From Spirodela intermedia (lineage: Eukaryota > Streptophyta > Magnoliopsida > Alismatales > Araceae): a DNA stretch of 64,000 nucleotides. The position numbers and the translations under genes are program-made. Shown here in pieces: positions 39,497 to 53,200 of the stretch. Under the pieces are notes generated by a model. It did no database searches. It saw nothing but the letters and a program-made list of their open reading frames with translations, and was not told the origin of the DNA. The first letter of the stretch is position 1; each line of letters starts with the position of its first letter. Where the stretch lies: contig LR746269.1 in assembly GCA_902729315.2 (NCBI GenBank), positions 1,250,501-1,314,500 of the forward strand, read 5' to 3'.

Positions 39497-42400
39497 TATG
39501 AGACCTAGCCGAACCTATCTTGTCATTCCATGCCGAAGAAGTAATCCTACAACAGATTTATTCATGAGTACATTAATCCTGCTTCCCCTTGTATCTCTGT
39601 AGGATATCTATAAATGTAAAAAAAATTGTTTTTGTTAGAGACCTCTGCTGATTCTATATACTTTCTTGCTTTTTTCTGTCTTACCATTGATGATTGTTGA
39701 CCAATTGGTATCTCTAAGAGAATTCTAGACTTGGTGTTGGATACTTGATGTCAGATGATCTGAAACAGGAATGAAAAAGAGGAATAGAGGAGGGAAGGGG
39801 GAGGCTAGCTGTATTTGCATTTTTTTATGTGATTGGGGAGGTTGAGAGCAGACTGGAGCGGGACCTTAATAGAAAAAAACAGCCCACCCAGTAGATCATC
39901 AATAACATGCATTTCTTCCTTTCATCTTGTTGTAAACATTACATGCATATTATGGATGTATGCATAAAAATATCAGTCTGTCGGTTATCCACTCATGCTA
40001 ATACATTCCCTCCTCTCTAAAAAATCTTTTCAGTGGGAGAAACAATATGAAAGATGTATGCCTTTTAATATGAGGTTTACATCACCTGCTGCATCTATGA
40101 AGCTTCAGCTTTCAATGAAACAAAGCGCAACCCATATTAAGATATCTCTCACTCAAGTTAGTTCTCACGTGGATGGCTACTCCTGCATTGAAAGTTTCTC
40201 CATTGCCCTCTATCATAAGAACGTCACTGAAGAAGTGCCACTCGGGGGTGTTAGGTCCTGGACCAGTGGATCAAATGATCACATGGGTTAGATGCACTGG
40301 AGACATAGAAAAGCTTCCTCTTCTTCCTTTCAAGTCTCCTTTGATGTGGACATCTCATTGTATGGATTATCTTAAATCTGTGATACTTAAAACTGTCTTC
40401 TCCTTTTTTTTTTATTTTTTGGTGATGTGATACAGCTACTGAATCGAATAGCCAATTTTCTGTCCGGCTGCTGCAAATCTGCCCAGAGTTTCTCCCTCTT
40501 TCTCCATGGCTTCAGTAGAGCTATGCAGAATCTCCATGATGCCACAAAGGTAACTGCTTTCTCCTGCAAATTATAGCGAGGGTTTTGACTGGAGCTTTCA
40601 TTCACCATGTGCTCATTGCAGTAGTCATTTCCGTGCAATCTGACCTATAATCTGATGTGGAATCGGATCGGGTTGGGCTAATCTGCCAATCCAACTCTTC
40701 AGTTTATGCACTTTGAAGATTGATGGGTAGTAGGTAGCAGGTTGAACTCATTACACTGGTTTATGCACCTTGAAGATTGATGGGTAGTAGGTAGTAGGTT
40801 GGGCATGGCATAACCATGATCAGTTTATGAAGAATTCACCTAGCCCTGTCAGATCATATTCTTCTCAATTAGAGAAGATGCTTTCTATCTTCCTCATCGT
40901 TAGCTGCACATCTGATTGAGAACCACAATCCCGAGAGCAATCCCAATCTGATCTCCACGTACCAGGAGACCATTATTTATTTGGTTCAAACAAAAATGGA
41001 AGGAATTCAATAAACTGAGAGCTGTGTCATTTATAATTCAATAAATAATTAGAAAACACTCTCCGTCGCTGCTTTGATTATCTCTGTTGCTTTCACTAAG
41101 CTTCCTGCCGCATTCAGTTCCATGCCATTCCATCTGGAACCACATGATCCTTCATCTTTGTGCACATCATATTTTCTCCGCCATGAAACTGAAACATGTG
41201 GCACGAATTTACACTTTAAGCCTGTTTTCTCTGCCATACTTATTTAACCAAGGAAAAACCCGTTTCCCTATAAGAGGCCATTAATGGTGGCTTTCCTAAC
41301 CCTGTAAAGTGCCTTTGAGACTTGATCGTTTGTTGTTCATGTAAGAGGAATTCGTGCTTCCCACTGGGGATTGAGGTGAGTTGCCGTGGGACTAATAATT
41401 GGGTTATTGTACCATATTTTGTTCGGTTTTTAGGTTAACATTTGGGAGATGTTACCAATGTTTTTAGTTTACAAACCCATCATTCTATAAACCCACAAGA
41501 CATTTTAAGCTCATGGTTTCTCTCATATGCTCTGGATATTTGACGTCTCTTTAATGGAATTCTTCTAGGGTTTTCCTGTAGCGCCATTTCTGATATGTTC
41601 CCAACCCTCTCTCTCTCTCACACACACACACATACACACACACTCAGTCTCAAATCTCGATGATTTCTAGGCTGGAACATAGTACATACATAGTAGTTAG
41701 ACTCAATTCTGCCATTTTCTGAAGTCCGGGACTGTTTATATGTACGAAGGAGGTTGTTTCCTCGGATGCCCAGGCCTTCCATCACGGTGTACTCTTTTTT
41801 TAAATCACGTTGACCGAGAGAGATTGAAGCGGCATAAATTATTTGTATTATTCCCACAATTACCAACCATATGCTAAAAATATAAGATAAGCATGGGACA
41901 AATGTTCCACATTACTACGAATCAATCCATATGCTTTCACTTATAATGGGTATCAAGTAGCCGTATAATTGATGATTTGACAGTAAAATCGTTAAGGAAG
42001 CCAAAATATAATACATTTTCAAGAGATGCGATTGATTTGACATATGTTTCATAGTTTAGTGTAGGTTCACTAGGCCCTTATAACCCATATCTGGAACACC
42101 CATTGGAAGAAAATTAGAACCCCCTGCAGTGTATAACATCAACTTAATCTCTCTCTCTCTCTCTCTCTCTCTCCGACGTATACATATATTAATGGAAATC
42201 AGAAACATTCAGGAACACCGTCGAGGAAAAGAATTTTAGAGAGAGAAAAAGGGAAAGGGAGAGGGGCGCCATCTGGGTCCGCTGGAAATGAAACACAGAT
42301 GAACCCACAGAACCTCATTGGCAACTATGCAACAAGCATCAATCTTTAGTCAGAGCACGGCTGAATTCCACCAGGGGTCGGAGAGGGGACGAACCCACCC

Positions 42401-42802
42401 TACTTCTTCCCCTGTCCACGAAGATAAAAGAGGGGATCTCCACATGACGAGATCACAGACACACCCACAGAACGTCGTCCAGAGGGTAAAGCGGCAGCAC
42501 CCACGACGCGGGCGGCCGCCGGGAGATTATTTTTGTAGGCACCCAGCGATACACTTATTGACACTAACTACTAACAAGGGGAGGAGTCCAAAGCCGTTGA
42601 ATGTCTTCTGCAAAGGGGCCAACCCACCAGAAAGGAGCTCAGCCCTTTACCTCCCCTTTCCCTTCCCTTCCCTTCTTCTTCTTCTTCTTCTTCTTCTCCT
42701 CCTGGACCTCGTCGTTTGATCTCCTCAGCACCCATTAACCCTACAAGAATCCGCGGCCAAAAACCTGCCCTCGCAGCCCCCTCCCTACCACCCCCTCCAT
42801 GA
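39497..42802. other. Convergent spacer between Crooked neck and ADNT1
   Basis: 3' flanks of two converging genes. A 42-bp direct duplication lies at 40702-40800, a CA run at about 41619-41642, a (CT)n run at 42149-42173 and a TTC run at about 42675-42695. Other frames here are short and have no recognisable domain. I see no gene. Confidence 0.55.
40702..40800. repeat. Two-copy 42-bp direct repeat
   Basis: Copies at 40702-40743 and 40759-40800 (period 57) both start GTTTATGCA, contain TGAAGATTGATGGGTAGTAG and end AGGTT. They differ at two positions. The 15-bp spacer is AT-rich. Such close copies suggest a recent tandem duplication. Confidence 0.9.
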
Positions 42803-45800
42803 TCAGTCAGATATTCTCATCTCCACCCCAAGAACATCCTTCACGACCTCGTAAGTGACGAATGCAATGGCAATAGATGGCACCACCTGCCGAGGAAGAA
42901 ATCCAGGGGCAAAGGGAATCAGAAACCGTACATACATACCCATCCTACCACAAATAGTAAAAGGCGATTGATGAAGGGAATTACCTTGACCGAATTAGGA
43001 ACCAAGCCCTTGTACAGGGCCCCAAAGCCCTCGTGCCGAACCGTCTTTCGGAAGGCGTCGACCATGCCGGAGTACTCGAGCGACGCCTTGCTGCCGCCCT
43101 GGCTCGCCACGACGGGGGCGGCGTCCTTCCACCCTACCATCTGCATTCTTCTCCGGATGACATCAAGCGGGTATGCAACGGTCTGCCCAACGGTGCCGGC
43201 GGCGGCACCACAGGCAAGCCTGACGGTCACGCTCAACTCATTGTCGTTAGCCAGTCCATACAGGTTAGTCTTGATGATCCAGTCCTTCAGGGACTCGTAG
43301 ACGGCAAAATTGAGACCTACATATGGAACCTGCAGAGAGAAGAGTCAACCCCCAGAACCAAAGGCGCCTGGAAGATATAGGATTAAAAGGGCAAGGTTTC
43401 CATTTTTGCCTTTAACGGTCAAATATATTCCGGGGTCAAGCCGGCCGAGTGGGGGTGTACTCAGGTTCCCCTGAGAAATGACCCTGGGAAAACGCCCACA
43501 TTGAAGGAGAACCAAAGTGGCTACCTTAAATAGAATGAACACAGCAGCTCATTGAAATATCAACCCGCTGACTTTCGAAACTCTCATACTGAATAAGATG
43601 AACTGCCGAGGAAATGAGTCAGAATTTCCAAAAGGAGATAAGGCGAACTTACAACTCCGATAACAGAAGGAAGCCAGCCTTTGTACAGTGCTCTGAATCC
43701 TTCTTGTCGGTACACCGTTGTTAACGCATGGAACATGCCTCTATATTGATAGGGTGATTTCTCCGTCTGAAATGGGTTTTGCAGAGATGGCATGGAATCA
43801 GAGAACATATCGTAATTTCGCCAACCAAAGAAAAAATACGCTAGAAATTGAACAAATATGAAAATACCTGAACAGTTATCCTGCCTCGGACCATGTCCAT
43901 GGGATAGGTAGCAGACATTGCAATAATTCCAGCACATGCTCCAGCACCAAGGCGCAAAACAGGAGTGAGTTCTGCATCTTCTGAAAGAATTCAAGTGAAC
44001 ACAATTGGGTAAGTCGTCTGCCATTAGCTCAAGATGCTTGGTAGTAAATATTATCAAGCATTGACGGATTAGAAAAGCAAGTTTACTCATGTGATCTGAT
44101 TTAATAAAAGTTCGTGATCAATACTCATATAAAGGGGGGTTTTTCTCCTCTCCTTTACATACTTTGCGCTTTTTCTCTCTTTGCATATTTCATGTGAAAG
44201 GGGAGCTGGAAATGGAAAAGGGATGCAGGAAATTACAGCAAAAAAATTTAAAAATATGGTCCAAAAGTACTTAAGGAAAATGCCTCCCGTTGGATTTACG
44301 TTTTCAAGAAAGGACGGGAAACTAGTCGGATGGTAACTTCATGTTTGGAGAACTTCATCTTCAACACAATCTACAGACAAATTTATTTTCTATGTCAAAA
44401 TCCAATCGATATTAATCGCTTCGTCAAGATTTTCATTCAGTTTGTGCACATCATCCCTGCCTGCCTAAACTTTCAATAGAAGCAAAATTTAGTCATTCAT
44501 ACTCTCAACTTATAGGAGCGTTTCTTAAACCAACATCACTGTATGGTGTGGTGTAGCACACCAAGTTCCCAACCAATCGATATGGCATCATTATCTTCAG
44601 AGGAAAGATTCTATGAATCTAATCCCACATGTTCTGCAACAGGTAATGGGCTGAGTTGCATGAAGCCCAACGTTTCTGGAAATTTGATACCATTATTCTG
44701 TCTGAATGATATCAGAATATGGATGAACAGGCAAATCTCTTATGTTTACGCACAAAAAGGGCCAATTATAATGACATGGCAATCAAAAGAATCACTACGA
44801 CCAGAAAACTGGTAGAAACGACAGTCATGTTGTTAATCAAAAACTTAACCCCAAAAATGGAAAAGTTCAAAAATAATAATAAAAATGGTACCTATTCTGA
44901 GATTTAGGTAATGTATATAACCTCATGCAAGAATGCATGGTCACAACTCTCAATAATGAACAAAATCTTGCCCAGGGTTAGAATCAAGTGAAATTTGAAC
45001 CACGACTAAAAATAAACGATATCTATCTGTCCAGACCAATTGTGTATATTAAACAAAGAATTACTGAAATCTGAAGCGACGGAGATGTTAGGCTTTACCC
45101 TTTCCAGTTTGCTGTCGGTAAAGCCATAATATACCACTGTTAAATATAAATGAAGTTAGTTGTTGATAGGAGAAATACCTCAAAAAATATCAAAATTTGG
45201 ATAAACTTATCCAGAACTAAAAAAAATAAAAATATCACGAAACACTAAAATAACAATAGTAATTGAAATAAAATAAAACCAAACTGCAGAATACAAAGCT
45301 GAAATCATGGAGGGAATAGACCTTGATGCTTTCTCGTAACTAAAAAACTTCACAGCTGAGTTTGGGACAATGCGAGCACAATTGGTGCCATTGCCTTTGA
45401 ACAGTCCTCGGAAGCCCTCAGTTTTCCAGATGTATTTCAACCCTTGGATTGTTCCATTGTACTTTATATTGTGTGGATTTTGAACCTGGTTTTATTGTCG
45501 TAATAAAAACCAACTAAAAATCAGCATTCTCATGGAAGAACTCTGTAGCAAACCAGGCAAAAATATGTTTTAAAGAAGCAAAAACATATTTAAATCATAT
45601 AACTTCAGATACTGCAAACGTAGAAATAGACGACATTCTATGGTAGTTATAGCTAACAAAAAGGCATGTTTTATGAGAAACTGAAAATACCAGACAGATG
45701 TAAAACAAGAAACACCAATCACATAGAGTAGCTGAATTTTGCATATAATCAATATGCAAAAAAACCATTAAGGAATATCAGTACAAATTCAACTTCAAAT

Positions 45801-48800
45801 CAGCTAAATATCAAAAAACAAAAACAATTATCAGTCGTTTCAGACTGAAAGCATTGCGATATCAACCACCGCAAGATGCTAAAAAGCACCGATTCGAGAT
45901 ATATTTTTAGGAAAGGATCTGTTACAAGCATTATGACGTAGAACAGAAGGGTTAACATCTTCTGTTTGTGTAGAACAGAAGGAAATTACCCTTCTGATTA
46001 CAGTTTAAGACCAAAAACTGATGACTCTCAAGGATCTTGTTGATTATATGAGCAAAAGGATTCACACACCAACTTTTCGTTCTAGCTGTTAAATAGAGAC
46101 ATCTACTTGCATTGCTGTCTTTTCCGTCCGTCAGAATGCAATATTGACTTTAACGTCATAAGCGGGACTATCTCAAAACATATTATGTAAATAAAGAATA
46201 ACTTGGAACATTAGCGGGGCTATCTCTAATTCTATCCTGAAATTAAGCATATATTCACAAATATGAACCCCATACAACTCTTTTTTTATAAAAAAAACAT
46301 TTCCAACATTTCATTTCCATTGGAGATATCATCTAACTTGCATGATCTCAGCTCTTACAAAAATAATCCTTATCATAAAACCATATTCCAAGACATGAAA
46401 GATACAGTACACAAACTGTGGGTACTTAACACGACGTCATTTTGACACTACACATACAGGGTTATTACCATTTCACAGAAAAGTTATCCTAGTAATTATC
46501 CTGGTCTACGACTGGTTCTCAATCAAAGTCCAAAATTCAACAGGCGCCCTCGTACCAGAGGCGTCTGTTGAATTTTAGGCCTATGAGATTGAATTTCTAC
46601 AGACTGGTGGCCATTCAGAACTAGTAAACAATGCCAAATGACGCTTTTCCCGAATATACTGAACCACAACTTCGAAACAGTCTCGTCCTTGTAAGAGAAA
46701 ACTCATACTCTATCCTCAGGACAGATGAATACCGAGAATAAGTTAAAGGCAGCAGCCAAGTAGGAAATATGTCCAATGACGGGCTACAACAACTTGCCGA
46801 TGGACCTACAAGGCCTATGTTCATTAAACAGCTTGGGTTAAGATGTTTAGACCGCAGGAAGGACTTGTGGCAGGAAACTGCACGATGATGCAGTTGTTTA
46901 GCCAATGCTGCCGTACGCAGTCAATTGATTCTCGATATGCAAATAATTTCGATATATTCTACTTATTTTTTAATATATCCATCCTGCGATGAAGCCTAGT
47001 ATTCTGCATTAACACCATACTCTGAACTTCGTTTCATAAGTTTTTTGACTGTTTATTCTGTATATGTTTTGATCAACTGACTTTTCTGCAGAAATTTTCG
47101 ATCAGAGTTTTTCCGTTTTTTTAATGTAATGCTGCTCGAATGATTAAACAGGGTATCAGCGAAAATACCTTTTGGCTCATGACGGATCTATCAACCATAA
47201 ATATCTTTTCTGACTACCGATCAGCGGATTAGGATTGCCAGCTCCAACCTTCATTGTGACCACAATGATGTCGAATCAATCCAATTTGCAAACGAGCCAC
47301 ACCACATAAGTGTGTTGGGTCCCAGGGTTTATGCTTGACAACAGCCAGGACCTTGCAGCACTGCTCAACCATATAACCAAGTCCGGTAGGGCCTCTGGCA
47401 AGGCGAATCAGGGGTCCAGGGGTCAATGATGGGTTCTCATTATCTGGAAGCAGGATGCATATGGGGACAATGCAGGACATGATGTTGTACAGTTGCTTGT
47501 ATAATGATGGGTGATATCAAGATTGACGTTTCGAGTACGTTGGGCAAATTTCAGGAGTGTCACGGATTTGTGAAAAGCGATCAAAAGAGCACATCCTTCA
47601 CCATGAGTAAAGTGTTCACTCTAATGAGCAGAAAATAAATATGATTGAAAGATAAAAAAATTAACCTGAAGTAAAATTTTCAACCGCTCTAATGGCGCAA
47701 CAGCTGTACGTGACCTACAGAATAAATCATAAAAAATAACTGAACTATGTCACCACTAGATGAATATTTTGAAAATAAAAATGCTATACATCGAACATAA
47801 ATAAATCTTGATAAAAATTAGATAACAAGAAGATAGACAGGTAAAACAGAAAAATAAAACCTTGAAGAAATATATAGAAGTTTGGAGAACTTTATCTGTT
47901 ATTTTGGTAATACTAAACAAGCAAATAACCGATATGGTAATCATCAAAGATTTTCAGAATTTTGCATTTTAATATGAATCAGTGATGCTTCCTTAGTTGA
48001 CTCCTGTTATAACAAAACGAAGTCTGTCACGCAATTACCAGTAGCTACCATGACAATACATATATAGCACTATAAAAGGATCCCAGGAGCCTTAGAATTT
48101 AACCCAGTCACACTACAGTTGAGAAATCACAATCAGTAGGTTAGTTTGATTCTGATGCAGTCACATGGCACAGGTAATTCAACTAGAAAATGAAACATTT
48201 GCACCTGGCCAGATTAAATCAAATACAAAACCTATCATATTTTCAGCGTTTCCATCCTCAGAATTAAATTTACACGGGCGCTAAGACACAACATATGAAT
48301 TGAAAACAACCAGCTCATTCATCAGATAATTAGATTATTTAACTAGAAGAAAAAATGAAACAATGAATGAATAACGCAGTCACCGAAGCCATAATAAACG
48401 TGCAAATGTCAAAAGGGATGTTTGCAGGACATGGCAACACATTTTATTATATACAAGTGACAAAATTAAGGTCTGTAATGCAACTTAATTTATTCTCAAT
48501 TTCAGAACGAAATGAACATGTTTTTACGTCCGAAAAGCAGAAAAGTAGACTCGTTCCAGCTATCTGTTAAACAAGATTTCAGATCCTGCTGAGCGAACTC
48601 GGAACGGTGCAATCCAAGTAGACTAAGGTACGACCCAACCATTGTATGGTTGTTCTAACGCTCCACGAGGAACTTGGCATTAAAGTGAATAAGGCAAAAT
48701 TGAACCTCAATTTCCTGAATGCACGGTGCAAGAAAAGGGTTGTTGCTTTCTTGCCTGGGATATGATTATTGAATATGGTTCTAATAACTCGGTTGACGGG

Positions 48801-49379
48801 GATCAGTAAAAAAGATGCGCTCGAATCTGGACGCTTACAAGATAAAGGGCATATTAAGTCAAAACGCAATCACTAGTCATACAAAAGGTCATTCGAGAGC
48901 GCATTATGGAGCACAGGGTTCCGTTCCATCTAAGGTTCAATGATGCGAACAAATAATCTAACGTGTAACTGACGGAAGCCCTAAAACATGGTTAAAGAAG
49001 TTAACAACTAATAGCAATAACAAGGACGAGTCAACATCTTTTGCCAAAACATTAACGGAAGTAAACGTTTACGACACCAAGAAAGGGATACTATTCAAAA
49101 AAAGTTTCGTTGTTAACAAGTAACGATAAAGTGACCCGATAAACGGGGCAGTAAAATCAGAGGTAAAAGGAAACGAAGCGTAAGATGCACAGAACAAAGA
49201 TCAAAAGCTTACACCCCCCCGGCAATGCCCCCGGCCGCAAGCGACTTGCAGACAGAAAGGATCGCGTGACCCGGTGCCTTGACGCCCTCCCTCGCCAACT
49301 TTGCCTCCTCGGCCAGGTTCACGATCGTCGTCACTGCCGATTCCCCTGTGGTTTTCCCCACTACATCCTCCGATGCCAT
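42803..49379 (-). CDS. ADNT1: Mitochondrial adenine nucleotide transporter ADNT1
   Basis: Eight exons on the minus strand: 49213-49379, 47666-47714, 45322-45485, 45099-45136, 43868-43980, 43653-43766, 42985-43329 and 42803-42886, giving 357 residues (relatives about 350). It is a mitochondrial carrier family member with three repeats carrying the signature P-x-D/E-x-x-K/R: PLERLK (63-68), PMDMVR (166-171) and PLDVIR (269-274), the last within PLDVIRRRMQM. Also seen: the N-terminal MASEDV...SAVTTIVNLAEEAK and the C-terminal VKDVLGVEMRISD, both typical of plant ADNT1. Known for ADNT1: exchange of AMP with ATP/ADP across the inner membrane, supporting respiration in growing tissue. Junctions are GT-AG and the frame closes exactly. 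Introns are long and AT-rich (1498, 2180, 185, 1118, 101, 323 and 98 bp); exons of 49 and 38 bp are unusually small. It is divergent from dihydrofolate synthetase. Confidence 0.96.
46517..46592. repeat. Imperfect foldback (inverted repeat) in ADNT1 intron 2
   Basis: AAAATTCAACAGGCGCC at 46532-46548 is followed 11 bp later by GGCGTCTGTTGAATTTT at 46560-46576, its reverse complement with one mismatch. Weaker pairing goes on outward (TCAATC on the left, GATTGA on the right). The transcript on either strand would form a long hairpin. It lies within the 2180-bp intron between exons 2 and 3. Confidence 0.7.
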
Positions 49380-50280
49380 GGACTTCCTCGACGATCCTCA
49401 AATAAACCCCCACCCCAAAAGGTCCCAGAGAGCACGGAAGCACGTCTAGACCCCCCGGAGATCCTCCAGTGACGATCGATCAGAAACCGACAACTAACTA
49501 CCACGGAGTCGCCTCCATTTGCTTCCCCTCCACTCCCTAACGGCCGGTGGTCTCGGCAGAGAAAGAAAACAGAAACAGACGGGCACTGTGAACTAGGTCT
49601 CTGCCTTCTTTATGGAGGCACCCCGGAGGAGGTGGTTCTTGAAGATGGCTGCTGCTGCTGCTGTTTCTCTCTCTCACTCTCTCTCTCTCTATCAGTCTCC
49701 CTCTCCACCTCCGGATGGAGAGACGGAAACCTAGATCGCCAGATGATCGTGGCTTTCAGTTCCGTCTGGTGGCTGAGAACTCGCCGCTGCAGAAAATTAC
49801 CAAAACGTACCCAATTTGGAAGTCCTGCCACCATTTCCGCCGCAATAATCGACCTTGGAAAACCCTAAACCCTCTGAAAATAGGGGTATGATAGACTTTT
49901 CACTCCAGCTAAAGTCGTTGTCGGGTCGGATTCTGAGTGGCCTGGAGGCGCCGGCCTATGTTGGCCGGGTGGTAGGCAGTTAGCGGATAACCTCGTGAAG
50001 AGGAAACCCGAAACTCCGTTCACATGCGATCTTATCTATAAAAGGTAATAGTCAAACAGTATCCTTTAAAAAATATTATAATGGTATATGTTAATGGGCC
50101 GTATTGGGCATTGTAAAGAGTAGGCCCATATTATGAAATTCAATTGTAGGCCCGGCCCATGAATCTCTGTCGTCGTATCTCCTCTTTGTTATCTACGGGG
50201 AGCTCCCCCTTCCCTCCCCCCGCGCAGGATTTCCTTCGGGGAGCGAAGTTCGGAGAGACGGTGAGCAGGGGGTGGGGGGG
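49380..50280. promoter_or_regulatory. Divergent ADNT1 / dihydrofolate synthetase promoter region
   Basis: About 900 bp between the two start codons. A double telo-box, AAACCCTAAACCCT, lies at 49860-49873. Site II type words occur at 50095-50100 (TGGGCC), 50123-50128 and 50154-50159 (GGCCCA), 120-190 bp before the dihydrofolate synthetase ATG. A CT run at about 49665-49692 lies in the ADNT1 leader side. Telo-box plus site II is a known combination in plant housekeeping and mitochondrial-protein genes; shared control is inference. Confidence 0.6.
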
Positions 50281-53200
50281 ATGCAGTCCATGGCCACTGT
50301 CTTCTTCCGCCGCGCAGTACGCCACCCAGCGCCAGTCTCTGGGTTTTGTGCGTTGTTCTTCGCCTCCATGGCGAGGGAGGAGCCGGAACTGGTCGAGTTG
50401 TTGGATTACATGGAGAGGCTGAAGAACTACGAGAGGGTAGGGGTCCCCAGGGACGCCGGGACGGAGACAGATGAAGGGTTCGATCTTGGGAGGATGAGGC
50501 GGCTGCTTAAGCGCCTCGGCGATCCTCAATTTAATTTCCCAGTGAGTTGCTCGGGGATCGCTACTTTCCTTGGACTTGGATTGAAATATGCGGTATATGG
50601 ATACATATTTCCAACATTGTTTTAAAATTTGACAAATCAGTCTTCGACCCTTATATCTTTCATTATATCGGCTTAAATGTTATATTACATTCTTGTAATA
50701 TATGTGCTTTGATTCATCCAAAAAAATTCAGTGATACATTGTTTGACATAGGGATAAAAAACACTATGCAGCATAAGCGTTCTGGACGTTAAATCCTGTG
50801 TGGGTGCTCGTTCAACCAAGACACCCTATCCCCAAAAGTTGAGCCAAAAATATGATCGCACCGTCTGAGCTTCAAGAGGGTCAATAATTTCTTGTCAAAT
50901 TCTGAAAGGCGATCCCACGTCTTTTTCACATTTTTTTCTGTGTATGCTTGCATTTCAATGAGTGTGTGGACTTCTATGGTCTACATAGTTTTCCATGCTA
51001 CTACAAACTACTAACCAAGTCCTAATAGAGTCCTAGTATTGTTGGCTATTCATATGCCAAGGGAGGAGGAAATGAAGTAACCACCTAATAGTTTGAAAAT
51101 TGTGTAGGCAATCCATATTGCTGGGACTAAAGGAAAAGGATCTACTGCAGCATTTCTTTCTAGTATATTACGGGAAAGTGGATTCAATGTGGGGACTTAT
51201 TCGAGGTTTGCACTTCTCCCTTCTGATTATTGTTTTCATTTTACACACGTGAAGCTTCTTACATCTACATGGTTAGTACTTCTAATAAATGACAGGGGGA
51301 TGGCATACTATACTTGTGTAGAGACGTTGGGTTACCTATCTCAAGACATGTATTTGCCCAAAATAGCCATGATTATGGGCTACGTACAATTTTATGCAAT
51401 ATATATGTTATGAAAGGACTATCTCTTCCCTGGACCTCTTCATTAGGCCTCGTCATAGTTACTGGTCTCTGAAAAAAGATAGTTCTAAGCAAGAGCGTTG
51501 GTGCTTCTCTTTGCCTGAAAAAAGTGTTGCCTGTTTGCTGTTGTCTTTTCCCTTTGATATCTTAGATGTCAACTCCACATTATGGATGTAAAATTACATT
51601 GTTCCCTTTTAATCTTCTCAATATTGGGCAATGTTATGGCCCCAGTAGTGATCAGCTAATGTTATAGAGAAACTCGGTTATATACTTTGATCTGCATATC
51701 CATCTCATTTATGTTGGACAGTGTTGAAAACTGGTTTCCATGTGTCAAATAGACGGACATCAATCATTATTTGCATTTGGCTTTTTCAGTCATAGTCACT
51801 ATCACAACCAAGGTTAAGCATATATTTTGGGAACTTGATCCTATGGAATTGATTTCAATTATTTCTCTTTCAACACTGCATATTTAATGCTTTTAGTTGT
51901 TTACACGTTGTGGATAAACAGTCTTGAAAACTGGGGTGAACTTCTGGAAGTCACACTTGATCAAAGTGGACTTTGCCGGAGTGATAGTCTTGGCTATCTT
52001 TACCCTTTTTTTCTCCAAAACTCTATTTCGTGGTCTGGCCATAATTCAGCACCCACAGGTGCCATCGCTGTGTCCTAATCTGAGAGGCCACCTTAGTGAG
52101 GATTTTACTGTACAAAGGAAAAAACTCAGAAGGCAATTCATTTTCCCAGTTGAATTAGAGAAACTTTGTGTTATTTAGAAGAAATGTGGACCCCTAACAC
52201 ATGAATTTTGCAGGTCGATTGGTGTTAATACTGGAAGATAGTCAAAACCACTTTGATCTCAAAGGCAATCAGTAAATGGCCAAAGTGTGTTACATACTCA
52301 CACATGTACCACGCTGAATATTTAGACAGTAATAGGTATACTCAATTTTTATGCAAGCTGAATGGAGTTTTCTTTCCACTTGCTTTGCGCTTGCAATAAA
52401 AGAGAGCAAAATTATTAATTCAAAATGCTACGTTCTTTTTTTCTATTTTATGTGAGGAGCAAATATCGGTGATTTTAGATGCTCGACTGTTTTACGCACC
52501 TATTGACTAGCAGAACAGGGTGTTCAATTTGTCTTCTTTGTGACGAAGTTTGTCTTTAGGAATCTTTTCCTTTACGCTGTTTATTAGTTTATCTATTTTT
52601 GAATTTCCTATATGCATGATCCATGGGTAGACAAGATCCTTGGGAAGGCCCCAAAAGCCAAGGTTCTTGCTAGAGCCAATTTGGTTAGCGTCTTTATTTT
52701 TATTCTGAGTAAAAAACCTACACTGTGTGTTTCTTGCTTATCCACATTGCGTCGGTTTGACTGCCAGGTCCTCTTGATTTACATGATTGTCTTTTTTTCT
52801 CCTGTGCAGTCCACATTTATGGACAATTCGGGAGCGCATTTCTCTTGGAAGAAGTGGAAACAATGTTTCAGCAAAAACATTGAACAATATTTTTCACCAA
52901 GTGAAAGAAAGTATTGACGACTCGATAGAATCAGAGAATGGGCAGCTAACCCATTTTGAGGTGCGATGCACGACCAAAAAGATCTTTATCTATTATGGAC
53001 AAGTTTAATTTTGTTTCTAGGTTGTTCTTATATTTTGTTAGAAGTATATGCTTCCAGCACAGTTTATTTCCTCTTGGTGTTGCTGAGTAGATCATTCTCC
53101 CCAACAAGTTGGCATGTTTTTCCTCATCGTCTATAATCTAATTCCAACGTTATGCTATCCTGTGCATCGTAAACTTTTCAAATAATGTAGTCTTTTATTA

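Noticed and set aside
43345-43542. Frames in ADNT1 introns, including 47229-47480
   Set aside because: No carrier-family or other motif; exon joins that complete ADNT1 exclude them.
52612-52917. Possible additional exon of dihydrofolate synthetase at 52.6 kb
   Set aside because: The exon 2 to exon 3 join (51205 to 52810) already restores the conserved [13 protein letters not shown] without it; the extra sequence has no family match.
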